From: Bacteroidota bacterium
GTDB taxonomy: Bacteria; Bacteroidota; Bacteroidia; CAILMK01; JAAYUY01
Length of the DNA stretch: 39,169 nt
Assembly (NCBI GenBank): GCA_016776505.1
Contig: JADHTG010000026.1
Location: 1 to 39,169, forward strand
Direction: 5' to 3'
Positions within the stretch are counted from its first letter, which is position 1. The number at the start of each line of letters is the position of its first letter. Positions 24,901-32,261 of the stretch are shown here, one piece after another. The notes beneath the pieces are model-generated. The model saw only the letters and a program-made list of their open reading frames with translations. It made no database searches and was not told where the DNA came from. The position numbers were made by a program, and so were the translations under genes.

Positions 24901-27554
24901 CATAATGTGTCACTGCCAATCGCATTGGAAGTAATCAGGCAGACAGAATATTTTCCGGGATATTCAAATTTTACCTTTGGATTTTGAGAATAGCGGGATG
25001 TAAAATTCATATAATAATAATTTGGTACCTGTCCTAAATAAGGATCGTAGGTGTAAACAGGGGTTATCTCCCATTCCCAGTCGGTCGGGCAATTGCCCCC
25101 CATACTGTAAAACTGTACTTCATCAAAAGGATTCACTATGTTTTTACTGGCCAGGAAAGCAGAATTCGGCTTTACATGAGGACTGTCGATATATATGCTT
25201 TTTGAGAAGGTATCCGCTCCTCCACAGCTTTTGGTTATGAGCATGACGGTATCCCGTGTGGCATACTGGTTAAAAGTGTATGTAAAATTAAGCGTGTTTG
25301 TTTGATAAATTCCACGCAGATACCATTCATGTCCCAGGGGGGCCGCTGGCGAGGCATGATTGATAAAACTTACCGGCGAATTAAGGCAGACCGTATCTTC
25401 AACAGTAAAACCTGCAGTTGGTTTTCCGGAATTGTAGGTGCTTTCATCAGCGCCAATGGTGTGCGCATAAATGCATCTGTTATCTCCATCCACATCATAC
25501 AAAACACCCAGGTTGGTTCCATTATAAGGAGTATGATTCGCAGATAAATGAAAATTTGAAGAGGAAACAAAGTTGGGATTCTGCTGGTAAAATGAATTGT
25601 CATCGTGGGGAAAGATCAAAAAATTACTGGAATTTTTAAAGCTGCTAAAATCACTGTAGAATGTACCGTTGTTATAGAACTGACTTCCACTAAGTGTTGT
25701 ATAATACAGATTATAATCCAGGTCACATGCCACGTAAGAAGGGAAGTAAGTTCCCTGAATGGCCAGTAAAATATTTTTCCCCGAGTTATAAAATATATTG
25801 TTTTTGATTTTTGCGCCAATTGGATAATACATAAATATTGCAGATTGAGAAGAATCCGTGTTGCCAGCTGAATTCATGACAACTGTATTATGAAGCACAT
25901 GTATATTCCATGAGAAATCCAAATGAAGTCCTTTTTGTTCAGTCGATGAACCAAAGTTTCCAATGATATTGTTCACCACCAATCCGCTATCGGAAGTGAC
26001 GTAATTTTCCCTTGAAATATACAGACCTGACCTATAAGGTTCGATGATATTTCCATCAATTTGTGTCCCGCTATTGTAATAGCAATAAATTCCATGAGTT
26101 GCTGTATTTGCTTGATTTTTAATGCTGTTGTATTGCAACAGGCAAAATCGCTGATAAGTCAGATGAATAGCCGAATTCTTTTGCCCGCTGAAGGAATTAC
26201 CTATAAATTTATTGTAATTGCACCGGGATGTGGGGCCTGTAAAATAAATCCCGGAATTGCCTCCTGTAATGCTGTTATTTTTAACCAGTGTGCTATTCGC
26301 TGAATTGGAAGAAAGTCCCCTGTTTCCTGCAATTATGGCGCAGTTTTCAATGGTATTGAAATTGGCAGAAGCTTTCAGCAGGATCGCATTGCCAGCGGCT
26401 GCTGAATTTTGTATTTTAATGTTTTTGAACGAAATATAATCAGCTTCATCGAAAACAATTAAGGCAGTGTTTGCACCGCTTACTGATTTTAAAATAGACA
26501 CCTTCGTTTGATCAATACCGTCAAAAGTAATGGTCGTATTGGATGATAAACCTGTGAATTCAGGAATTGTTATTTGTTCATTGTAAGTTCCTGCAGCTAT
26601 ATTAAACAGGATTGAACCTGCTATCCCGCAATTCTGAATAGCCTGGATGGCCGAGTTGATATTTGAAAAATCACCACTGCTTCCGATCGTATAAGTGCCC
26701 GACATACCTGTGCAAAAACTCAGAAACAGTGTATCGTTTGAGGGAATGCTATCCAGACTTAAATTATTGACATTATTCACCCACAATTTTAAGGAATGAC
26801 TACCAGCACTAACGCTCAGGGGATTTGCAAATTGGTAATCAAAGGCAGAACCAGAGTTGATGGTTTGATTGATGTTGTTTATTGTAACGGGTGTATTATT
26901 GTTGAGTTGATATCCTAAATCAAAAATGCTGATAGTCGAAGCACCGTTATTTCTTGTCCGTATTTTTAAGGTATTGTTACCTATGCTAAATACACTCGGG
27001 CTTAGCAGCTTCTCAAGGCTCATATCCGTTCCGGCAGCCAATGTAATAAGCACAGGATAATCTTCAGTTTCTCCCCAGGATACATTTCCACAAGGGTTGC
27101 CTGGTACGGAAAAATAACTACTCCTGACTCTCATCCTTATTTGGCCAACACCAATGCTTGATGGAATAAAAATCGTATCACTGACAGCTCCCTGAACATA
27201 AGTCCCTGAATTCCATACATCTTCACCAGTATCATTAAAATCACCATCTGAATTCCAATCCATCCAGACCGCATATCCAATATACCAGTTCGTCATGGCA
27301 GGAGTAATTGTAAACAGGATACTATCAGTATGTGAGGATTTCAGCGTTTTATTGTTGAAATAATAAAAGCCTGTTCCACTGTTGCATCCCGAGATTAAAT
27401 TAGAGATGTTTTGATCTGCCCCGCTGGTTTCAAAACTTAAAATAGTTCCAAAAGTACAATTGGATGTGGGTTCACAATACGTCTGTCCATTTATTTGAGC
27501 GGAAGTGAAAATCAGAAATAAACAAATTATAAAAGTATGCAAATGAATCCTCAT
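21990..27554 (-). CDS. Giant multidomain T9SS surface protein (GEVED, beta-helix, PKD, CUB, DUF5011-like)
   Basis: This 1854-residue protein has a signal peptide (starting MRIHLHTFIICLFLIF). Domains in order, by nucleotide position: GEVED domain (~27050-27330; WMDWNSDGDFNDTGED); a spacer; right-handed parallel beta-helix (~25600-26700; repeated 'N-x-I-x-G' turns); PKD-like domains (~24900-25430); CUB-like domain (~24480-24880; 'LRVYDGSDNQG'); two more PKD-like domains (~23940-24480); second GEVED (~23490-23930; WIDWNIDGDFEDSGE); five DUF5011/HYR-like Ig domains (~22260-23490; 'YTVTDPKGN', 'YEVTDSSGN', 'YTVTDASNN'); T9SS type A sorting domain (~21990-22240; LYPNPAKN). I chose ATG 27554 rather than 27614 because the signal peptide begins there and a -7 element lies between them. 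It is probably a surface adhesin or glycan-binding protein. Confidence 0.9.
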   Translation of the reverse strand: MRIHLHTFIICLFLIFTSAQINGQTYCEPTSNCTFGTILSFETSGADQNISNLISGCNSGTGFYYFNNKTLKSSHTDSILFTITPAMTNWYIGYAVWMDWNSDGDFNDTGEDVWNSGTYVQGAVSDTIFIPSSIGVGQIRMRVRSSYFSVPGNPCGNVSWGETEDYPVLITLAAGTDMSLEKLLSPSVFSIGNNTLKIRTRNNGASTISIFDLGYQLNNNTPVTINNINQTINSGSAFDYQFANPLSVSAGSHSLKLWVNNVNNLSLDSIPSNDTLFLSFCTGMSGTYTIGSSGDFSNINSAIQAIQNCGIAGSILFNIAAGTYNEQITIPEFTGLSSNTTITFDGIDQTKVSILKSVSGANTALIVFDEADYISFKNIKIQNSAAAGNAILLKASANFNTIENCAIIAGNRGLSSNSANSTLVKNNSITGGNSGIYFTGPTSRCNYNKFIGNSFSGQKNSAIHLTYQRFCLLQYNSIKNQANTATHGIYCYYNSGTQIDGNIIEPYRSGLYISRENYVTSDSGLVVNNIIGNFGSSTEQKGLHLDFSWNIHVLHNTVVMNSAGNTDSSQSAIFMYYPIGAKIKNNIFYNSGKNILLAIQGTYFPSYVACDLDYNLYYTTLSGSQFYNNGTFYSDFSSFKNSSNFLIFPHDDNSFYQQNPNFVSSSNFHLSANHTPYNGTNLGVLYDVDGDNRCIYAHTIGADESTYNSGKPTAGFTVEDTVCLNSPVSFINHASPAAPLGHEWYLRGIYQTNTLNFTYTFNQYATRDTVMLITKSCGGADTFSKSIYIDSPHVKPNSAFLASKNIVNPFDEVQFYSMGGNCPTDWEWEITPVYTYDPYLGQVPNYYYMNFTSRYSQNPKVKFEYPGKYSVCLITSNAIGSDTLCQQDYIYVIPVQYMCLYALPEIQNSISGILYDDGGPASDYSNGTGSICDFLLTPCTDTLFFTFSEFQVSAGDYLRVYDGSDNQGTPLWDVSSYGANGLTGNMSNSAFDTTLISYSGNMYFEWSANAAGTNRGFIGEWMGSPSIEPPPSAKFSCPDTVCLDVPVTFQNLSSGADLRYAWNFDGTGFTQSIAKNPTYTFTTSGINIVTLNVMNCGGDSTFVKNVFVLGGSAAPTADFTADNVKPFRTIDVVSFTDLSHANALNPLGCVDYWQWSISPGTYTIVSGFPNAQNPKITFNDTGCYAVTLVAGYGSGRDTLTKTCYIKPNDYCIPIVNNLNNDLGISKVELASISNTSSSGIVKYSDFAGSYYTYLDEFMQYTIKISRNSSNNAMTRKVWIDWNIDGDFEDSGELVVQEGNSTTLVFSDTFSVPKVNNYGSTRMRVGVCIAGYPNTACGPNFYGEFEDYRLILRPYSIPPEISLTGPDTLVIMQCHGFNDPGATASSFLFGNMTNQIVVTHNIDPNYPGVYQINYTVTDPKGNKATKPRTVIVVAESNAPVISLKGNAVDTVNVFDTYHDPGVSASDSCSGIDRIEINSNLNTQFTGHYSIDYKAYDKNLNKASVSRTVHVLDTEAPDLQLMGRAIDTVEVNTSYTDSGATYTDNYDKNPVLTVTGSVNISKIGVYNILYEVTDSSGNYASLTRTVYVLDRTAPQITSNFNNGDSIFIEVFTSVFDKITISFSDNYDAAIDLTMVEAGSYYTEFSHGQATLIGCFDLSYTVTDASNNSSFIQFIVCVNDNEKPLITMLGNPIINIKRWHTADTSEMLINVTDNYDQNPLIWVSGSYYDDYLKHEQEGFYNVVYHAKDQSGNEADSVIRYINVLPNNSIFEDLNDHFVTLYPNPAKNIIYVLLDIPDSEFAELCVMNSLGQCIITQKVMNIKQQIHTFSLAEVADGMYMLRITTEKGVLVKKFILAK

Positions 27555-27595
27555 GTTGGATTTTTTAAAGTCTTCCCAAAATATCATAACACTTG

Positions 27596-27603
27596 CAAAT
27601 ATA
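27596..27603 (-). promoter_or_regulatory. -7 element of the giant surface-protein gene
   Basis: On the minus strand this is TATATTTG, a full TAnnTTTG match, 41 nt before ATG 27554. It lies downstream of the alternative ATG at 27614, so it decides the start. The -33 half is weak. Confidence 0.45.
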
Positions 27604-27700
27604 TAGCTTTTCATAGGATATGAAGGAGGTTGATTTGGACATCCCTTGAATAATAGGGATATAATAAAAATGAAAAAAGCGGATTAAAAAAAGGAAATCA

Positions 27701-29482
27701 TTAATAGGTGAATTCCAACTCTTCCATTTCTGTTTTAAGCATAATTCTCCCGACAGGATAGGAATTTATACGGGAATCCCAATAGGGAGTTTTGGAATAA
27801 AACCAATTGAGCAGGAGCCACCAATTGTGTTTAAACTCAGCTTCATTCTTTAATTTCTCTTCGAATTCGGCTTTTAAGTTTGCATCAGATTCCAGCATTT
27901 CTCTTGCAAGCTTTTCCATGACATAACTTTCTGCGTATTCTTTTTGTTCAAATATTGAATTAAAAAATCCCCAGTATATTAAAGAGCCCTGTGCTTGAGG
28001 TTCCAGCAGATAAGCTATGACTTTGGCGGTTGGCTGATCCATTTTTACGATTACAGAACCTGCACGGAATAATCGTTCCTCTTCAACTTCAGTGATATCA
28101 AAATGCTCAAGCACCTGTCTTCCCTCGTAAGGAGAAGTATTCCACCTGGGATTGGCGAATTTATAGGTATTCACATTAATTTTACTCTCTTTTGCAAGCG
28201 AGCAGGTTTCAATTCCATGCAATTTCATCCTGTAAAGTACTTCCGTCCATTCCTGCGGAATGATGTAGGCCTCTGGTAAAAACACTTGTTTGTCGGCTAC
28301 CTGACTGTCAAAATAGGGAATGTCAAATGTTTTAGGTGTTTTAGAATATTTCACCCAATCTCCACCGCTCAAATCACTTTTCACTATATCATATTCTACT
28401 CCCTTAAATTTCACTATCGTACTGTCAGAGGTTGGCTTATAACTTAATGCAAATTTCTTCGCCCTGAATTTTTCATTTGAAACAAAAAGTTCTGATTCAG
28501 CGATCAGGCCCTGCAAATGATAGTACTCTTTATTCAAGATCGTTAAACTGTGAACCAGCATTTCATAAGTACTGGAAACACGGGTTTCATAATCTTTGAG
28601 CATATGGCTCTCGATTAATAAGCCGGGACGATTCTGCATCGCTGTGTAAGCTTGTGAAAACATGGGATTTCCTACCCAGCTTTTTAACCCACTTCTCGGA
28701 TCATGCCAGTTTCTGAATCCTACATATGGAAAAATCGGGAATTTTGCTTTTCTCATTCTTTTATCCACATATTTTATGAAAACATCCTTTTGCCAGGATG
28801 TGAGTTGAGGAGACATGGTGCCGAAAGTTTCCATGCCATAAGTCAATGCATATTGATAATCAGCACCATCTGTACTATGTATATCAATAAAGAAATCAGG
28901 AAGCCAGGTCAGGAATAATTTTAACCAGGCTTGTGTTTCTGCAGCATCAGCCTTCATATAATCCCTGTTTAAATTCAAATTGTTTGCGTTGGTTCTGAAA
29001 CCCATCTCTTTTGGTCCATTTTGGTTGATGCGTCCATAAGCACTGAAATTTTCATGTCCATCCACATTGTAAATCGGAATAAATACAAGGGTGATCTGGT
29101 TAAGCAAATTGCTATGTTTTTTATGGATAACGATATCCCTGATCAACATCAATCCGGCATCCTTGCCGTTAATTTCTCCAGCATGAATTCCTGCCTGGAT
29201 CAGCACCACTGCTTTTTCAGTTTGATGCACTTCTCGGGCTTCTTTCATACTGTTTTTGTCAATGATCAGCAGGGGCAATTCCTTGCCCTGCAAACTTATC
29301 CCAAACGTGCTATAATGCACCCATTCTGAGGCTTTGTCAAGTTTTCTACAATATTCGATAGTTTGATCATAGGTCGAAGTTTCCTTGAAACCTGATTTTT
29401 CGTAATGCGTAATAAAATCCTCTTTTTGTGCAAACAGGGAGAAAGTAGTCATTAATAGTAAGAAGCTGTATCTAATTTTCAT
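27701..29482 (-). CDS. M14-family zinc metallocarboxypeptidase
   Basis: This is a 593-residue protein with a signal peptide (MKIRYSFLLLMTTFSLFAQ). The catalytic domain has the M14 zinc ligands H100 and E103 (GIHAGEINGK) and H202 (FIDIHSTDG). The substrate-carboxylate region R162...N171-x-R173 (NLNRDYMKAD) is present. The expected catalytic Glu would fall further on; LLIESHM is the best candidate. C-terminal ~200 residues are accessory. Such Bacteroidota proteins degrade extracellular or periplasmic peptides. I chose ATG 29482, 49 codons into the longer frame, because the extra N-terminal sequence is the out-of-frame overlap with the upstream gene. The start overlaps the upstream stop by 11 nt, so translation is coupled. 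Confidence 0.9.
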   Translation of the reverse strand: MKIRYSFLLLMTTFSLFAQKEDFITHYEKSGFKETSTYDQTIEYCRKLDKASEWVHYSTFGISLQGKELPLLIIDKNSMKEAREVHQTEKAVVLIQAGIHAGEINGKDAGLMLIRDIVIHKKHSNLLNQITLVFIPIYNVDGHENFSAYGRINQNGPKEMGFRTNANNLNLNRDYMKADAAETQAWLKLFLTWLPDFFIDIHSTDGADYQYALTYGMETFGTMSPQLTSWQKDVFIKYVDKRMRKAKFPIFPYVGFRNWHDPRSGLKSWVGNPMFSQAYTAMQNRPGLLIESHMLKDYETRVSSTYEMLVHSLTILNKEYYHLQGLIAESELFVSNEKFRAKKFALSYKPTSDSTIVKFKGVEYDIVKSDLSGGDWVKYSKTPKTFDIPYFDSQVADKQVFLPEAYIIPQEWTEVLYRMKLHGIETCSLAKESKINVNTYKFANPRWNTSPYEGRQVLEHFDITEVEEERLFRAGSVIVKMDQPTAKVIAYLLEPQAQGSLIYWGFFNSIFEQKEYAESYVMEKLAREMLESDANLKAEFEEKLKNEAEFKHNWWLLLNWFYSKTPYWDSRINSYPVGRIMLKTEMEELEFTY

Positions 29483-29963
29483 CTTGAAGCTTATTAATGT
29501 TTGAAAATTTGCTTTTTGTATAGCTGAAACGAATGCCGTAATATACAAAGTAGATAGCAGAAGTAAAAAGGGAAAGACTAAGAGAAATAAAAAAGGCTGC
29601 CATGACAGAAGGAGGTAAAGTGGCATATTTTGAAGTGAGGATCCCTGCCGAGATCATGATGGCCATGAGCAAATAACTTCTCCAGTCAAAAAAAGAAAAC
29701 AAGCAAAGCCAGTTTTTTTCTTTACGGATAATACGCCTGGTGTGCCTTATCAATATTTTATGAAATACAGTTTGAAAGAATACAAGATATACCAGTCCCC
29801 CGATTACATAAATCAGAACATGCCTGCTGGTTATGATAAGTTCATTCATTAATACAAGGAAGACCCTGTAAGCTGCATAAAACCAGACTGTTCCGGCTAT
29901 AAACAGCAAAACTCTTTTTGGGACTCTTGGATTAATTATATGTAAAAACTGTTGAAACGACAC
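29472..29963 (-). CDS. Small multipass membrane protein, function unknown
   Basis: This is a 163-residue protein with about four membrane helices (near 18-38, 48-68, 95-110 and 120-142) and a basic central loop (RHTRRIIRKEKN). No family is recognised. The start is GTG at 29963; the frame is open further upstream but offers no ATG, and the next ATG (codon 39) would remove the first helix. Its stop codon sits inside the first codons of the M14 peptidase (11-nt overlap), so it is probably cotranslated with it and may help assemble or anchor the peptidase. Confidence 0.7.
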   Translation of the reverse strand: MSFQQFLHIINPRVPKRVLLFIAGTVWFYAAYRVFLVLMNELIITSRHVLIYVIGGLVYLVFFQTVFHKILIRHTRRIIRKEKNWLCLFSFFDWRSYLLMAIMISAGILTSKYATLPPSVMAAFFISLSLSLFTSAIYFVYYGIRFSYTKSKFSNINKLQDEN

Positions 29964-30133
29964 AAAATGGACTTTGTCAACGAATATGGTTTTGAATTTT
30001 AGATGTAGTAAAAATATGTAAAATTCAGAATATCTGAAAAATATTCATCAAATAAATAGGTGATTCTTATTTATTGCCTAATTCTTGCAAAAGAATATCG
30101 CTTTAAAATAAAATTAAAATTGTCAACTTTGAT

Positions 30134-30328
30134 ATGGCTGAAGTAAAAAGCCCCTGCATAAATGTTTGCACCTATGATGAGAATAAGATTTGCCTGGGCT
30201 GCAAACGAAGCGAAGAAGAAATCATTCATTGGGATGCTTACAGCAAGGAAGAAAAAAAATTGGTGCTTGACAATACCATGGAAAGACGCGCTAAAGAAAT
30301 GGATTATTATGGCGGCCCTACTGGATAA
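30134..30328 (+). CDS. DUF1289 small cysteine protein
   Basis: This 64-residue protein is DUF1289: 'SPCINVCTYD' then 'KICLGCKRSEEEIIHW'. Four cysteines (C8, C12, C20, C23) form a C-x3-C-x7-C-x2-C metal-binding pattern; Zn or Fe-S is not resolved. Length is normal for the family. It is a stand-alone cytoplasmic gene. The family has no established function. Confidence 0.88.
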   Translation: MAEVKSPCINVCTYDENKICLGCKRSEEEIIHWDAYSKEEKKLVLDNTMERRAKEMDYYGGPTG

Positions 30329-30536
30329 CAGCTAATTTCCGATCCATTTGTTTTTGAGTTTTCTCCCGTCTAAAAAGAACTAAAATTAAAAAACAGACCA
30401 AACTGAAGCAATTAAAAAAGGTTTTGTTTAAACAGCTGTTGTGCTTAATTTGATGAATATAAAACTTCAATCAGATGTCAGCGTGTTTGTAATAGTTGCG
30501 TGCTACTTGTGATCGCTTAACCTTTAAATAAATCAT

Positions 30537-31076
30537 ATGAAAAGATATACCATCCTACTGTTCATTCTGCTGGCCTTAGCTTTCTGCTCCACACAAACGA
30601 GCGGGCAAGATTCATTAAAAACACAATCCAAAAACGTAATCTATGCCAATACAGGAACTCTCGGTTTGTGGTTTACAGCAAGTGCCAACTATGAGCGACA
30701 TTTGTTCTCCACAGATAATACATTTAATGTAAATTATTACATGCGAGCAAGTGCTGGGGCGTATGCTACATGGGGTGCTGAAGGGCCTTATGGTTCTCTC
30801 AGTTTACAGGGAGTTTTTGGTGCGAAAAAGTCTCATTTAGAACTCGGTTTAGGATTGGGGGCATTATTTGATAAGACTGGCTATGAAATTGGAGTTAGTA
30901 ACGCCAATTACCCATATCCAGGTTATGAGCCAGAGCCTTCAAAGGGGGATTATACAAATATAACTCCAGCTGCTACTGTAGGTTATCGCTATCAAAAACC
31001 AAGTGGTATTTTTGTTTTTCGTACAGGGATAGGTTATCCTGATGGTTTTTATCTATCATTGGGTTTTGCATTTTAG
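30537..31076 (+). CDS. Small outer-membrane beta-barrel protein
   Basis: This is a 179-residue protein with a signal peptide (end ~23, TSGQ). The mature part alternates strands rich in Gly, Tyr and aromatic residues ('LGLWFTASANYERHLF', 'NVNYYMRASAGAYATW', 'LELGLGLGALF'), and ends in a C-terminal aromatic strand 'GFYLSLGFAF' typical of outer-membrane barrels. It is probably an 8-stranded barrel. No ligand or partner can be inferred. It has no close same-strand neighbour. Confidence 0.78.
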   Translation: MKRYTILLFILLALAFCSTQTSGQDSLKTQSKNVIYANTGTLGLWFTASANYERHLFSTDNTFNVNYYMRASAGAYATWGAEGPYGSLSLQGVFGAKKSHLELGLGLGALFDKTGYEIGVSNANYPYPGYEPEPSKGDYTNITPAATVGYRYQKPSGIFVFRTGIGYPDGFYLSLGFAF

Positions 31077-31353
31077 TCAATTTATGGTATCGGAAGAAGA
31101 CTGCATGCATATTAAAGTGTACACCAATTAATTTCTGAAAAAAGACAAACTGAGCACAAAAATCTATAAAAACACAAGCCGGTACAGTTGTAAATTCAAG
31201 AGTTTTAGACCGTTTCAACTTTATTGTAACCTGACTGGAAAGTCCCAGGTGGCCGGCTACTATTCTTTTACTTACTGCTGAATACCACCTAGGCTCTCTT
31301 TCTAGTTTCAGCTGTTTAGGGCACTTCTGGGCTACCAGGCCTGTAAGAAATCC
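31077..31353. other. Intergenic region between convergent genes
   Basis: These 277 bp lie between a barrel gene and the convergent coiled-coil lipoprotein. I see no ORF with coding character. AGGTGG near 31246 and CCACCT near 31286 could pair over a ~35-nt loop, but there is no clear terminator. Confidence 0.35.
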
Positions 31354-32214
31354 CTACTTCACCACAATCACGCAAAACTTGCTGTTTGTCCAAAAACTTT
31401 TGCTATCTGTAATTTGTAGTTTTTCAACGGCTTTCAGCCCTACTAATTCGTAGGAATTAGATGGATGATTCGTTATTAATTTGGCTTCATCCACTTGCAG
31501 GATTATTTCTTTCAATTCCCTGATATCAATTTTAGTGAAATAATCCACGTTGAAATCCTGTTTTAATGTGGTGCTTTTTCCTATGCCAATGAAGCCACCC
31601 TCCCTGGTCAGGATATTTTGTTCTTTTAACTCTTTTTCTGTTCCGTATACATAATAGGCTGTATTGATTTCGATTTCCTGTTCTTCAATTATTTTGGATT
31701 TTTCTGAAGATTCAGTTTGAAGGGTATCCACCCTGGCAGCAAGACTTTCTACTTCAATATTCAATGCTTCCAGCCTGTCCTTAAGTTTTGCCAATTCCAG
31801 GTCCTTGGAAAGCATTTGGTCCTGTAGATAGGTGATCATTTTCTGAAGTTCTTTGTGCTGTCCCCCACTGTTTTGTAATTTCCTTTCCAGGGTAGCGATT
31901 TTACGCTTGTTTTCCTGCATTAAGTCATTGATCAGGCTGATGTCTTCCACAATGCGCTCCTCATCTCCAGGGGATAGTTCACCATCTACATCGCTGGTGT
32001 TCAATGTGATGATATTTTCCGCCTGCTTTATTTTATCCAGGTTACTCTGGATTTCATTGAATGTCTCTACATAGTCGATCACGACCCTGTCCTGTATGGA
32101 CGTGACTACTGTCAGGCTGTCATTAATTTCCTGCAAGCGCTGAATTTCCTGCTTGTTATTCTGACATGAACTTAATAATAAAACTGACAATGAGATTAAT
32201 AATAGCTTTTTCAT
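31354..32214 (-). CDS. Coiled-coil lipoprotein, function unknown
   Basis: This is a 286-residue protein with a lipobox (LLLSSC|Q, Cys 17). Residues ~20-190 are predicted coiled coil by heptad pattern (QEIQRLQEIND, 'LERKLQNSGGQHKELQKMIT', 'LAKLKDRLEALNIEVESL'). A C-terminal beta-rich domain (~195-286) contains 'GFIGIGKSTTLKQDFN' and ends 'SKFCVIVVK'. The pattern is recurrent in Bacteroidota lipoproteins I know of, but its function is not. It lies 47 bp downstream of the G-[ND]-D-x-Y repeat protein on the same strand, so cotranscription is likely, and it might present or anchor that protein. Confidence 0.75.
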   Translation of the reverse strand: MKKLLLISLSVLLLSSCQNNKQEIQRLQEINDSLTVVTSIQDRVVIDYVETFNEIQSNLDKIKQAENIITLNTSDVDGELSPGDEERIVEDISLINDLMQENKRKIATLERKLQNSGGQHKELQKMITYLQDQMLSKDLELAKLKDRLEALNIEVESLAARVDTLQTESSEKSKIIEEQEIEINTAYYVYGTEKELKEQNILTREGGFIGIGKSTTLKQDFNVDYFTKIDIRELKEIILQVDEAKLITNHPSNSYELVGLKAVEKLQITDSKSFWTNSKFCVIVVK

Positions 32215-32261
32215 TTTAACTGATTTAATTTGATTATAGCTCGAAATTATGTTAATTATGC

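Noticed and set aside
29483..29626. Longer M14 peptidase start at 29626
   Set aside because: The extra 48 codons overlap the upstream membrane-protein gene out of frame, and the signal peptide starts at 29482.
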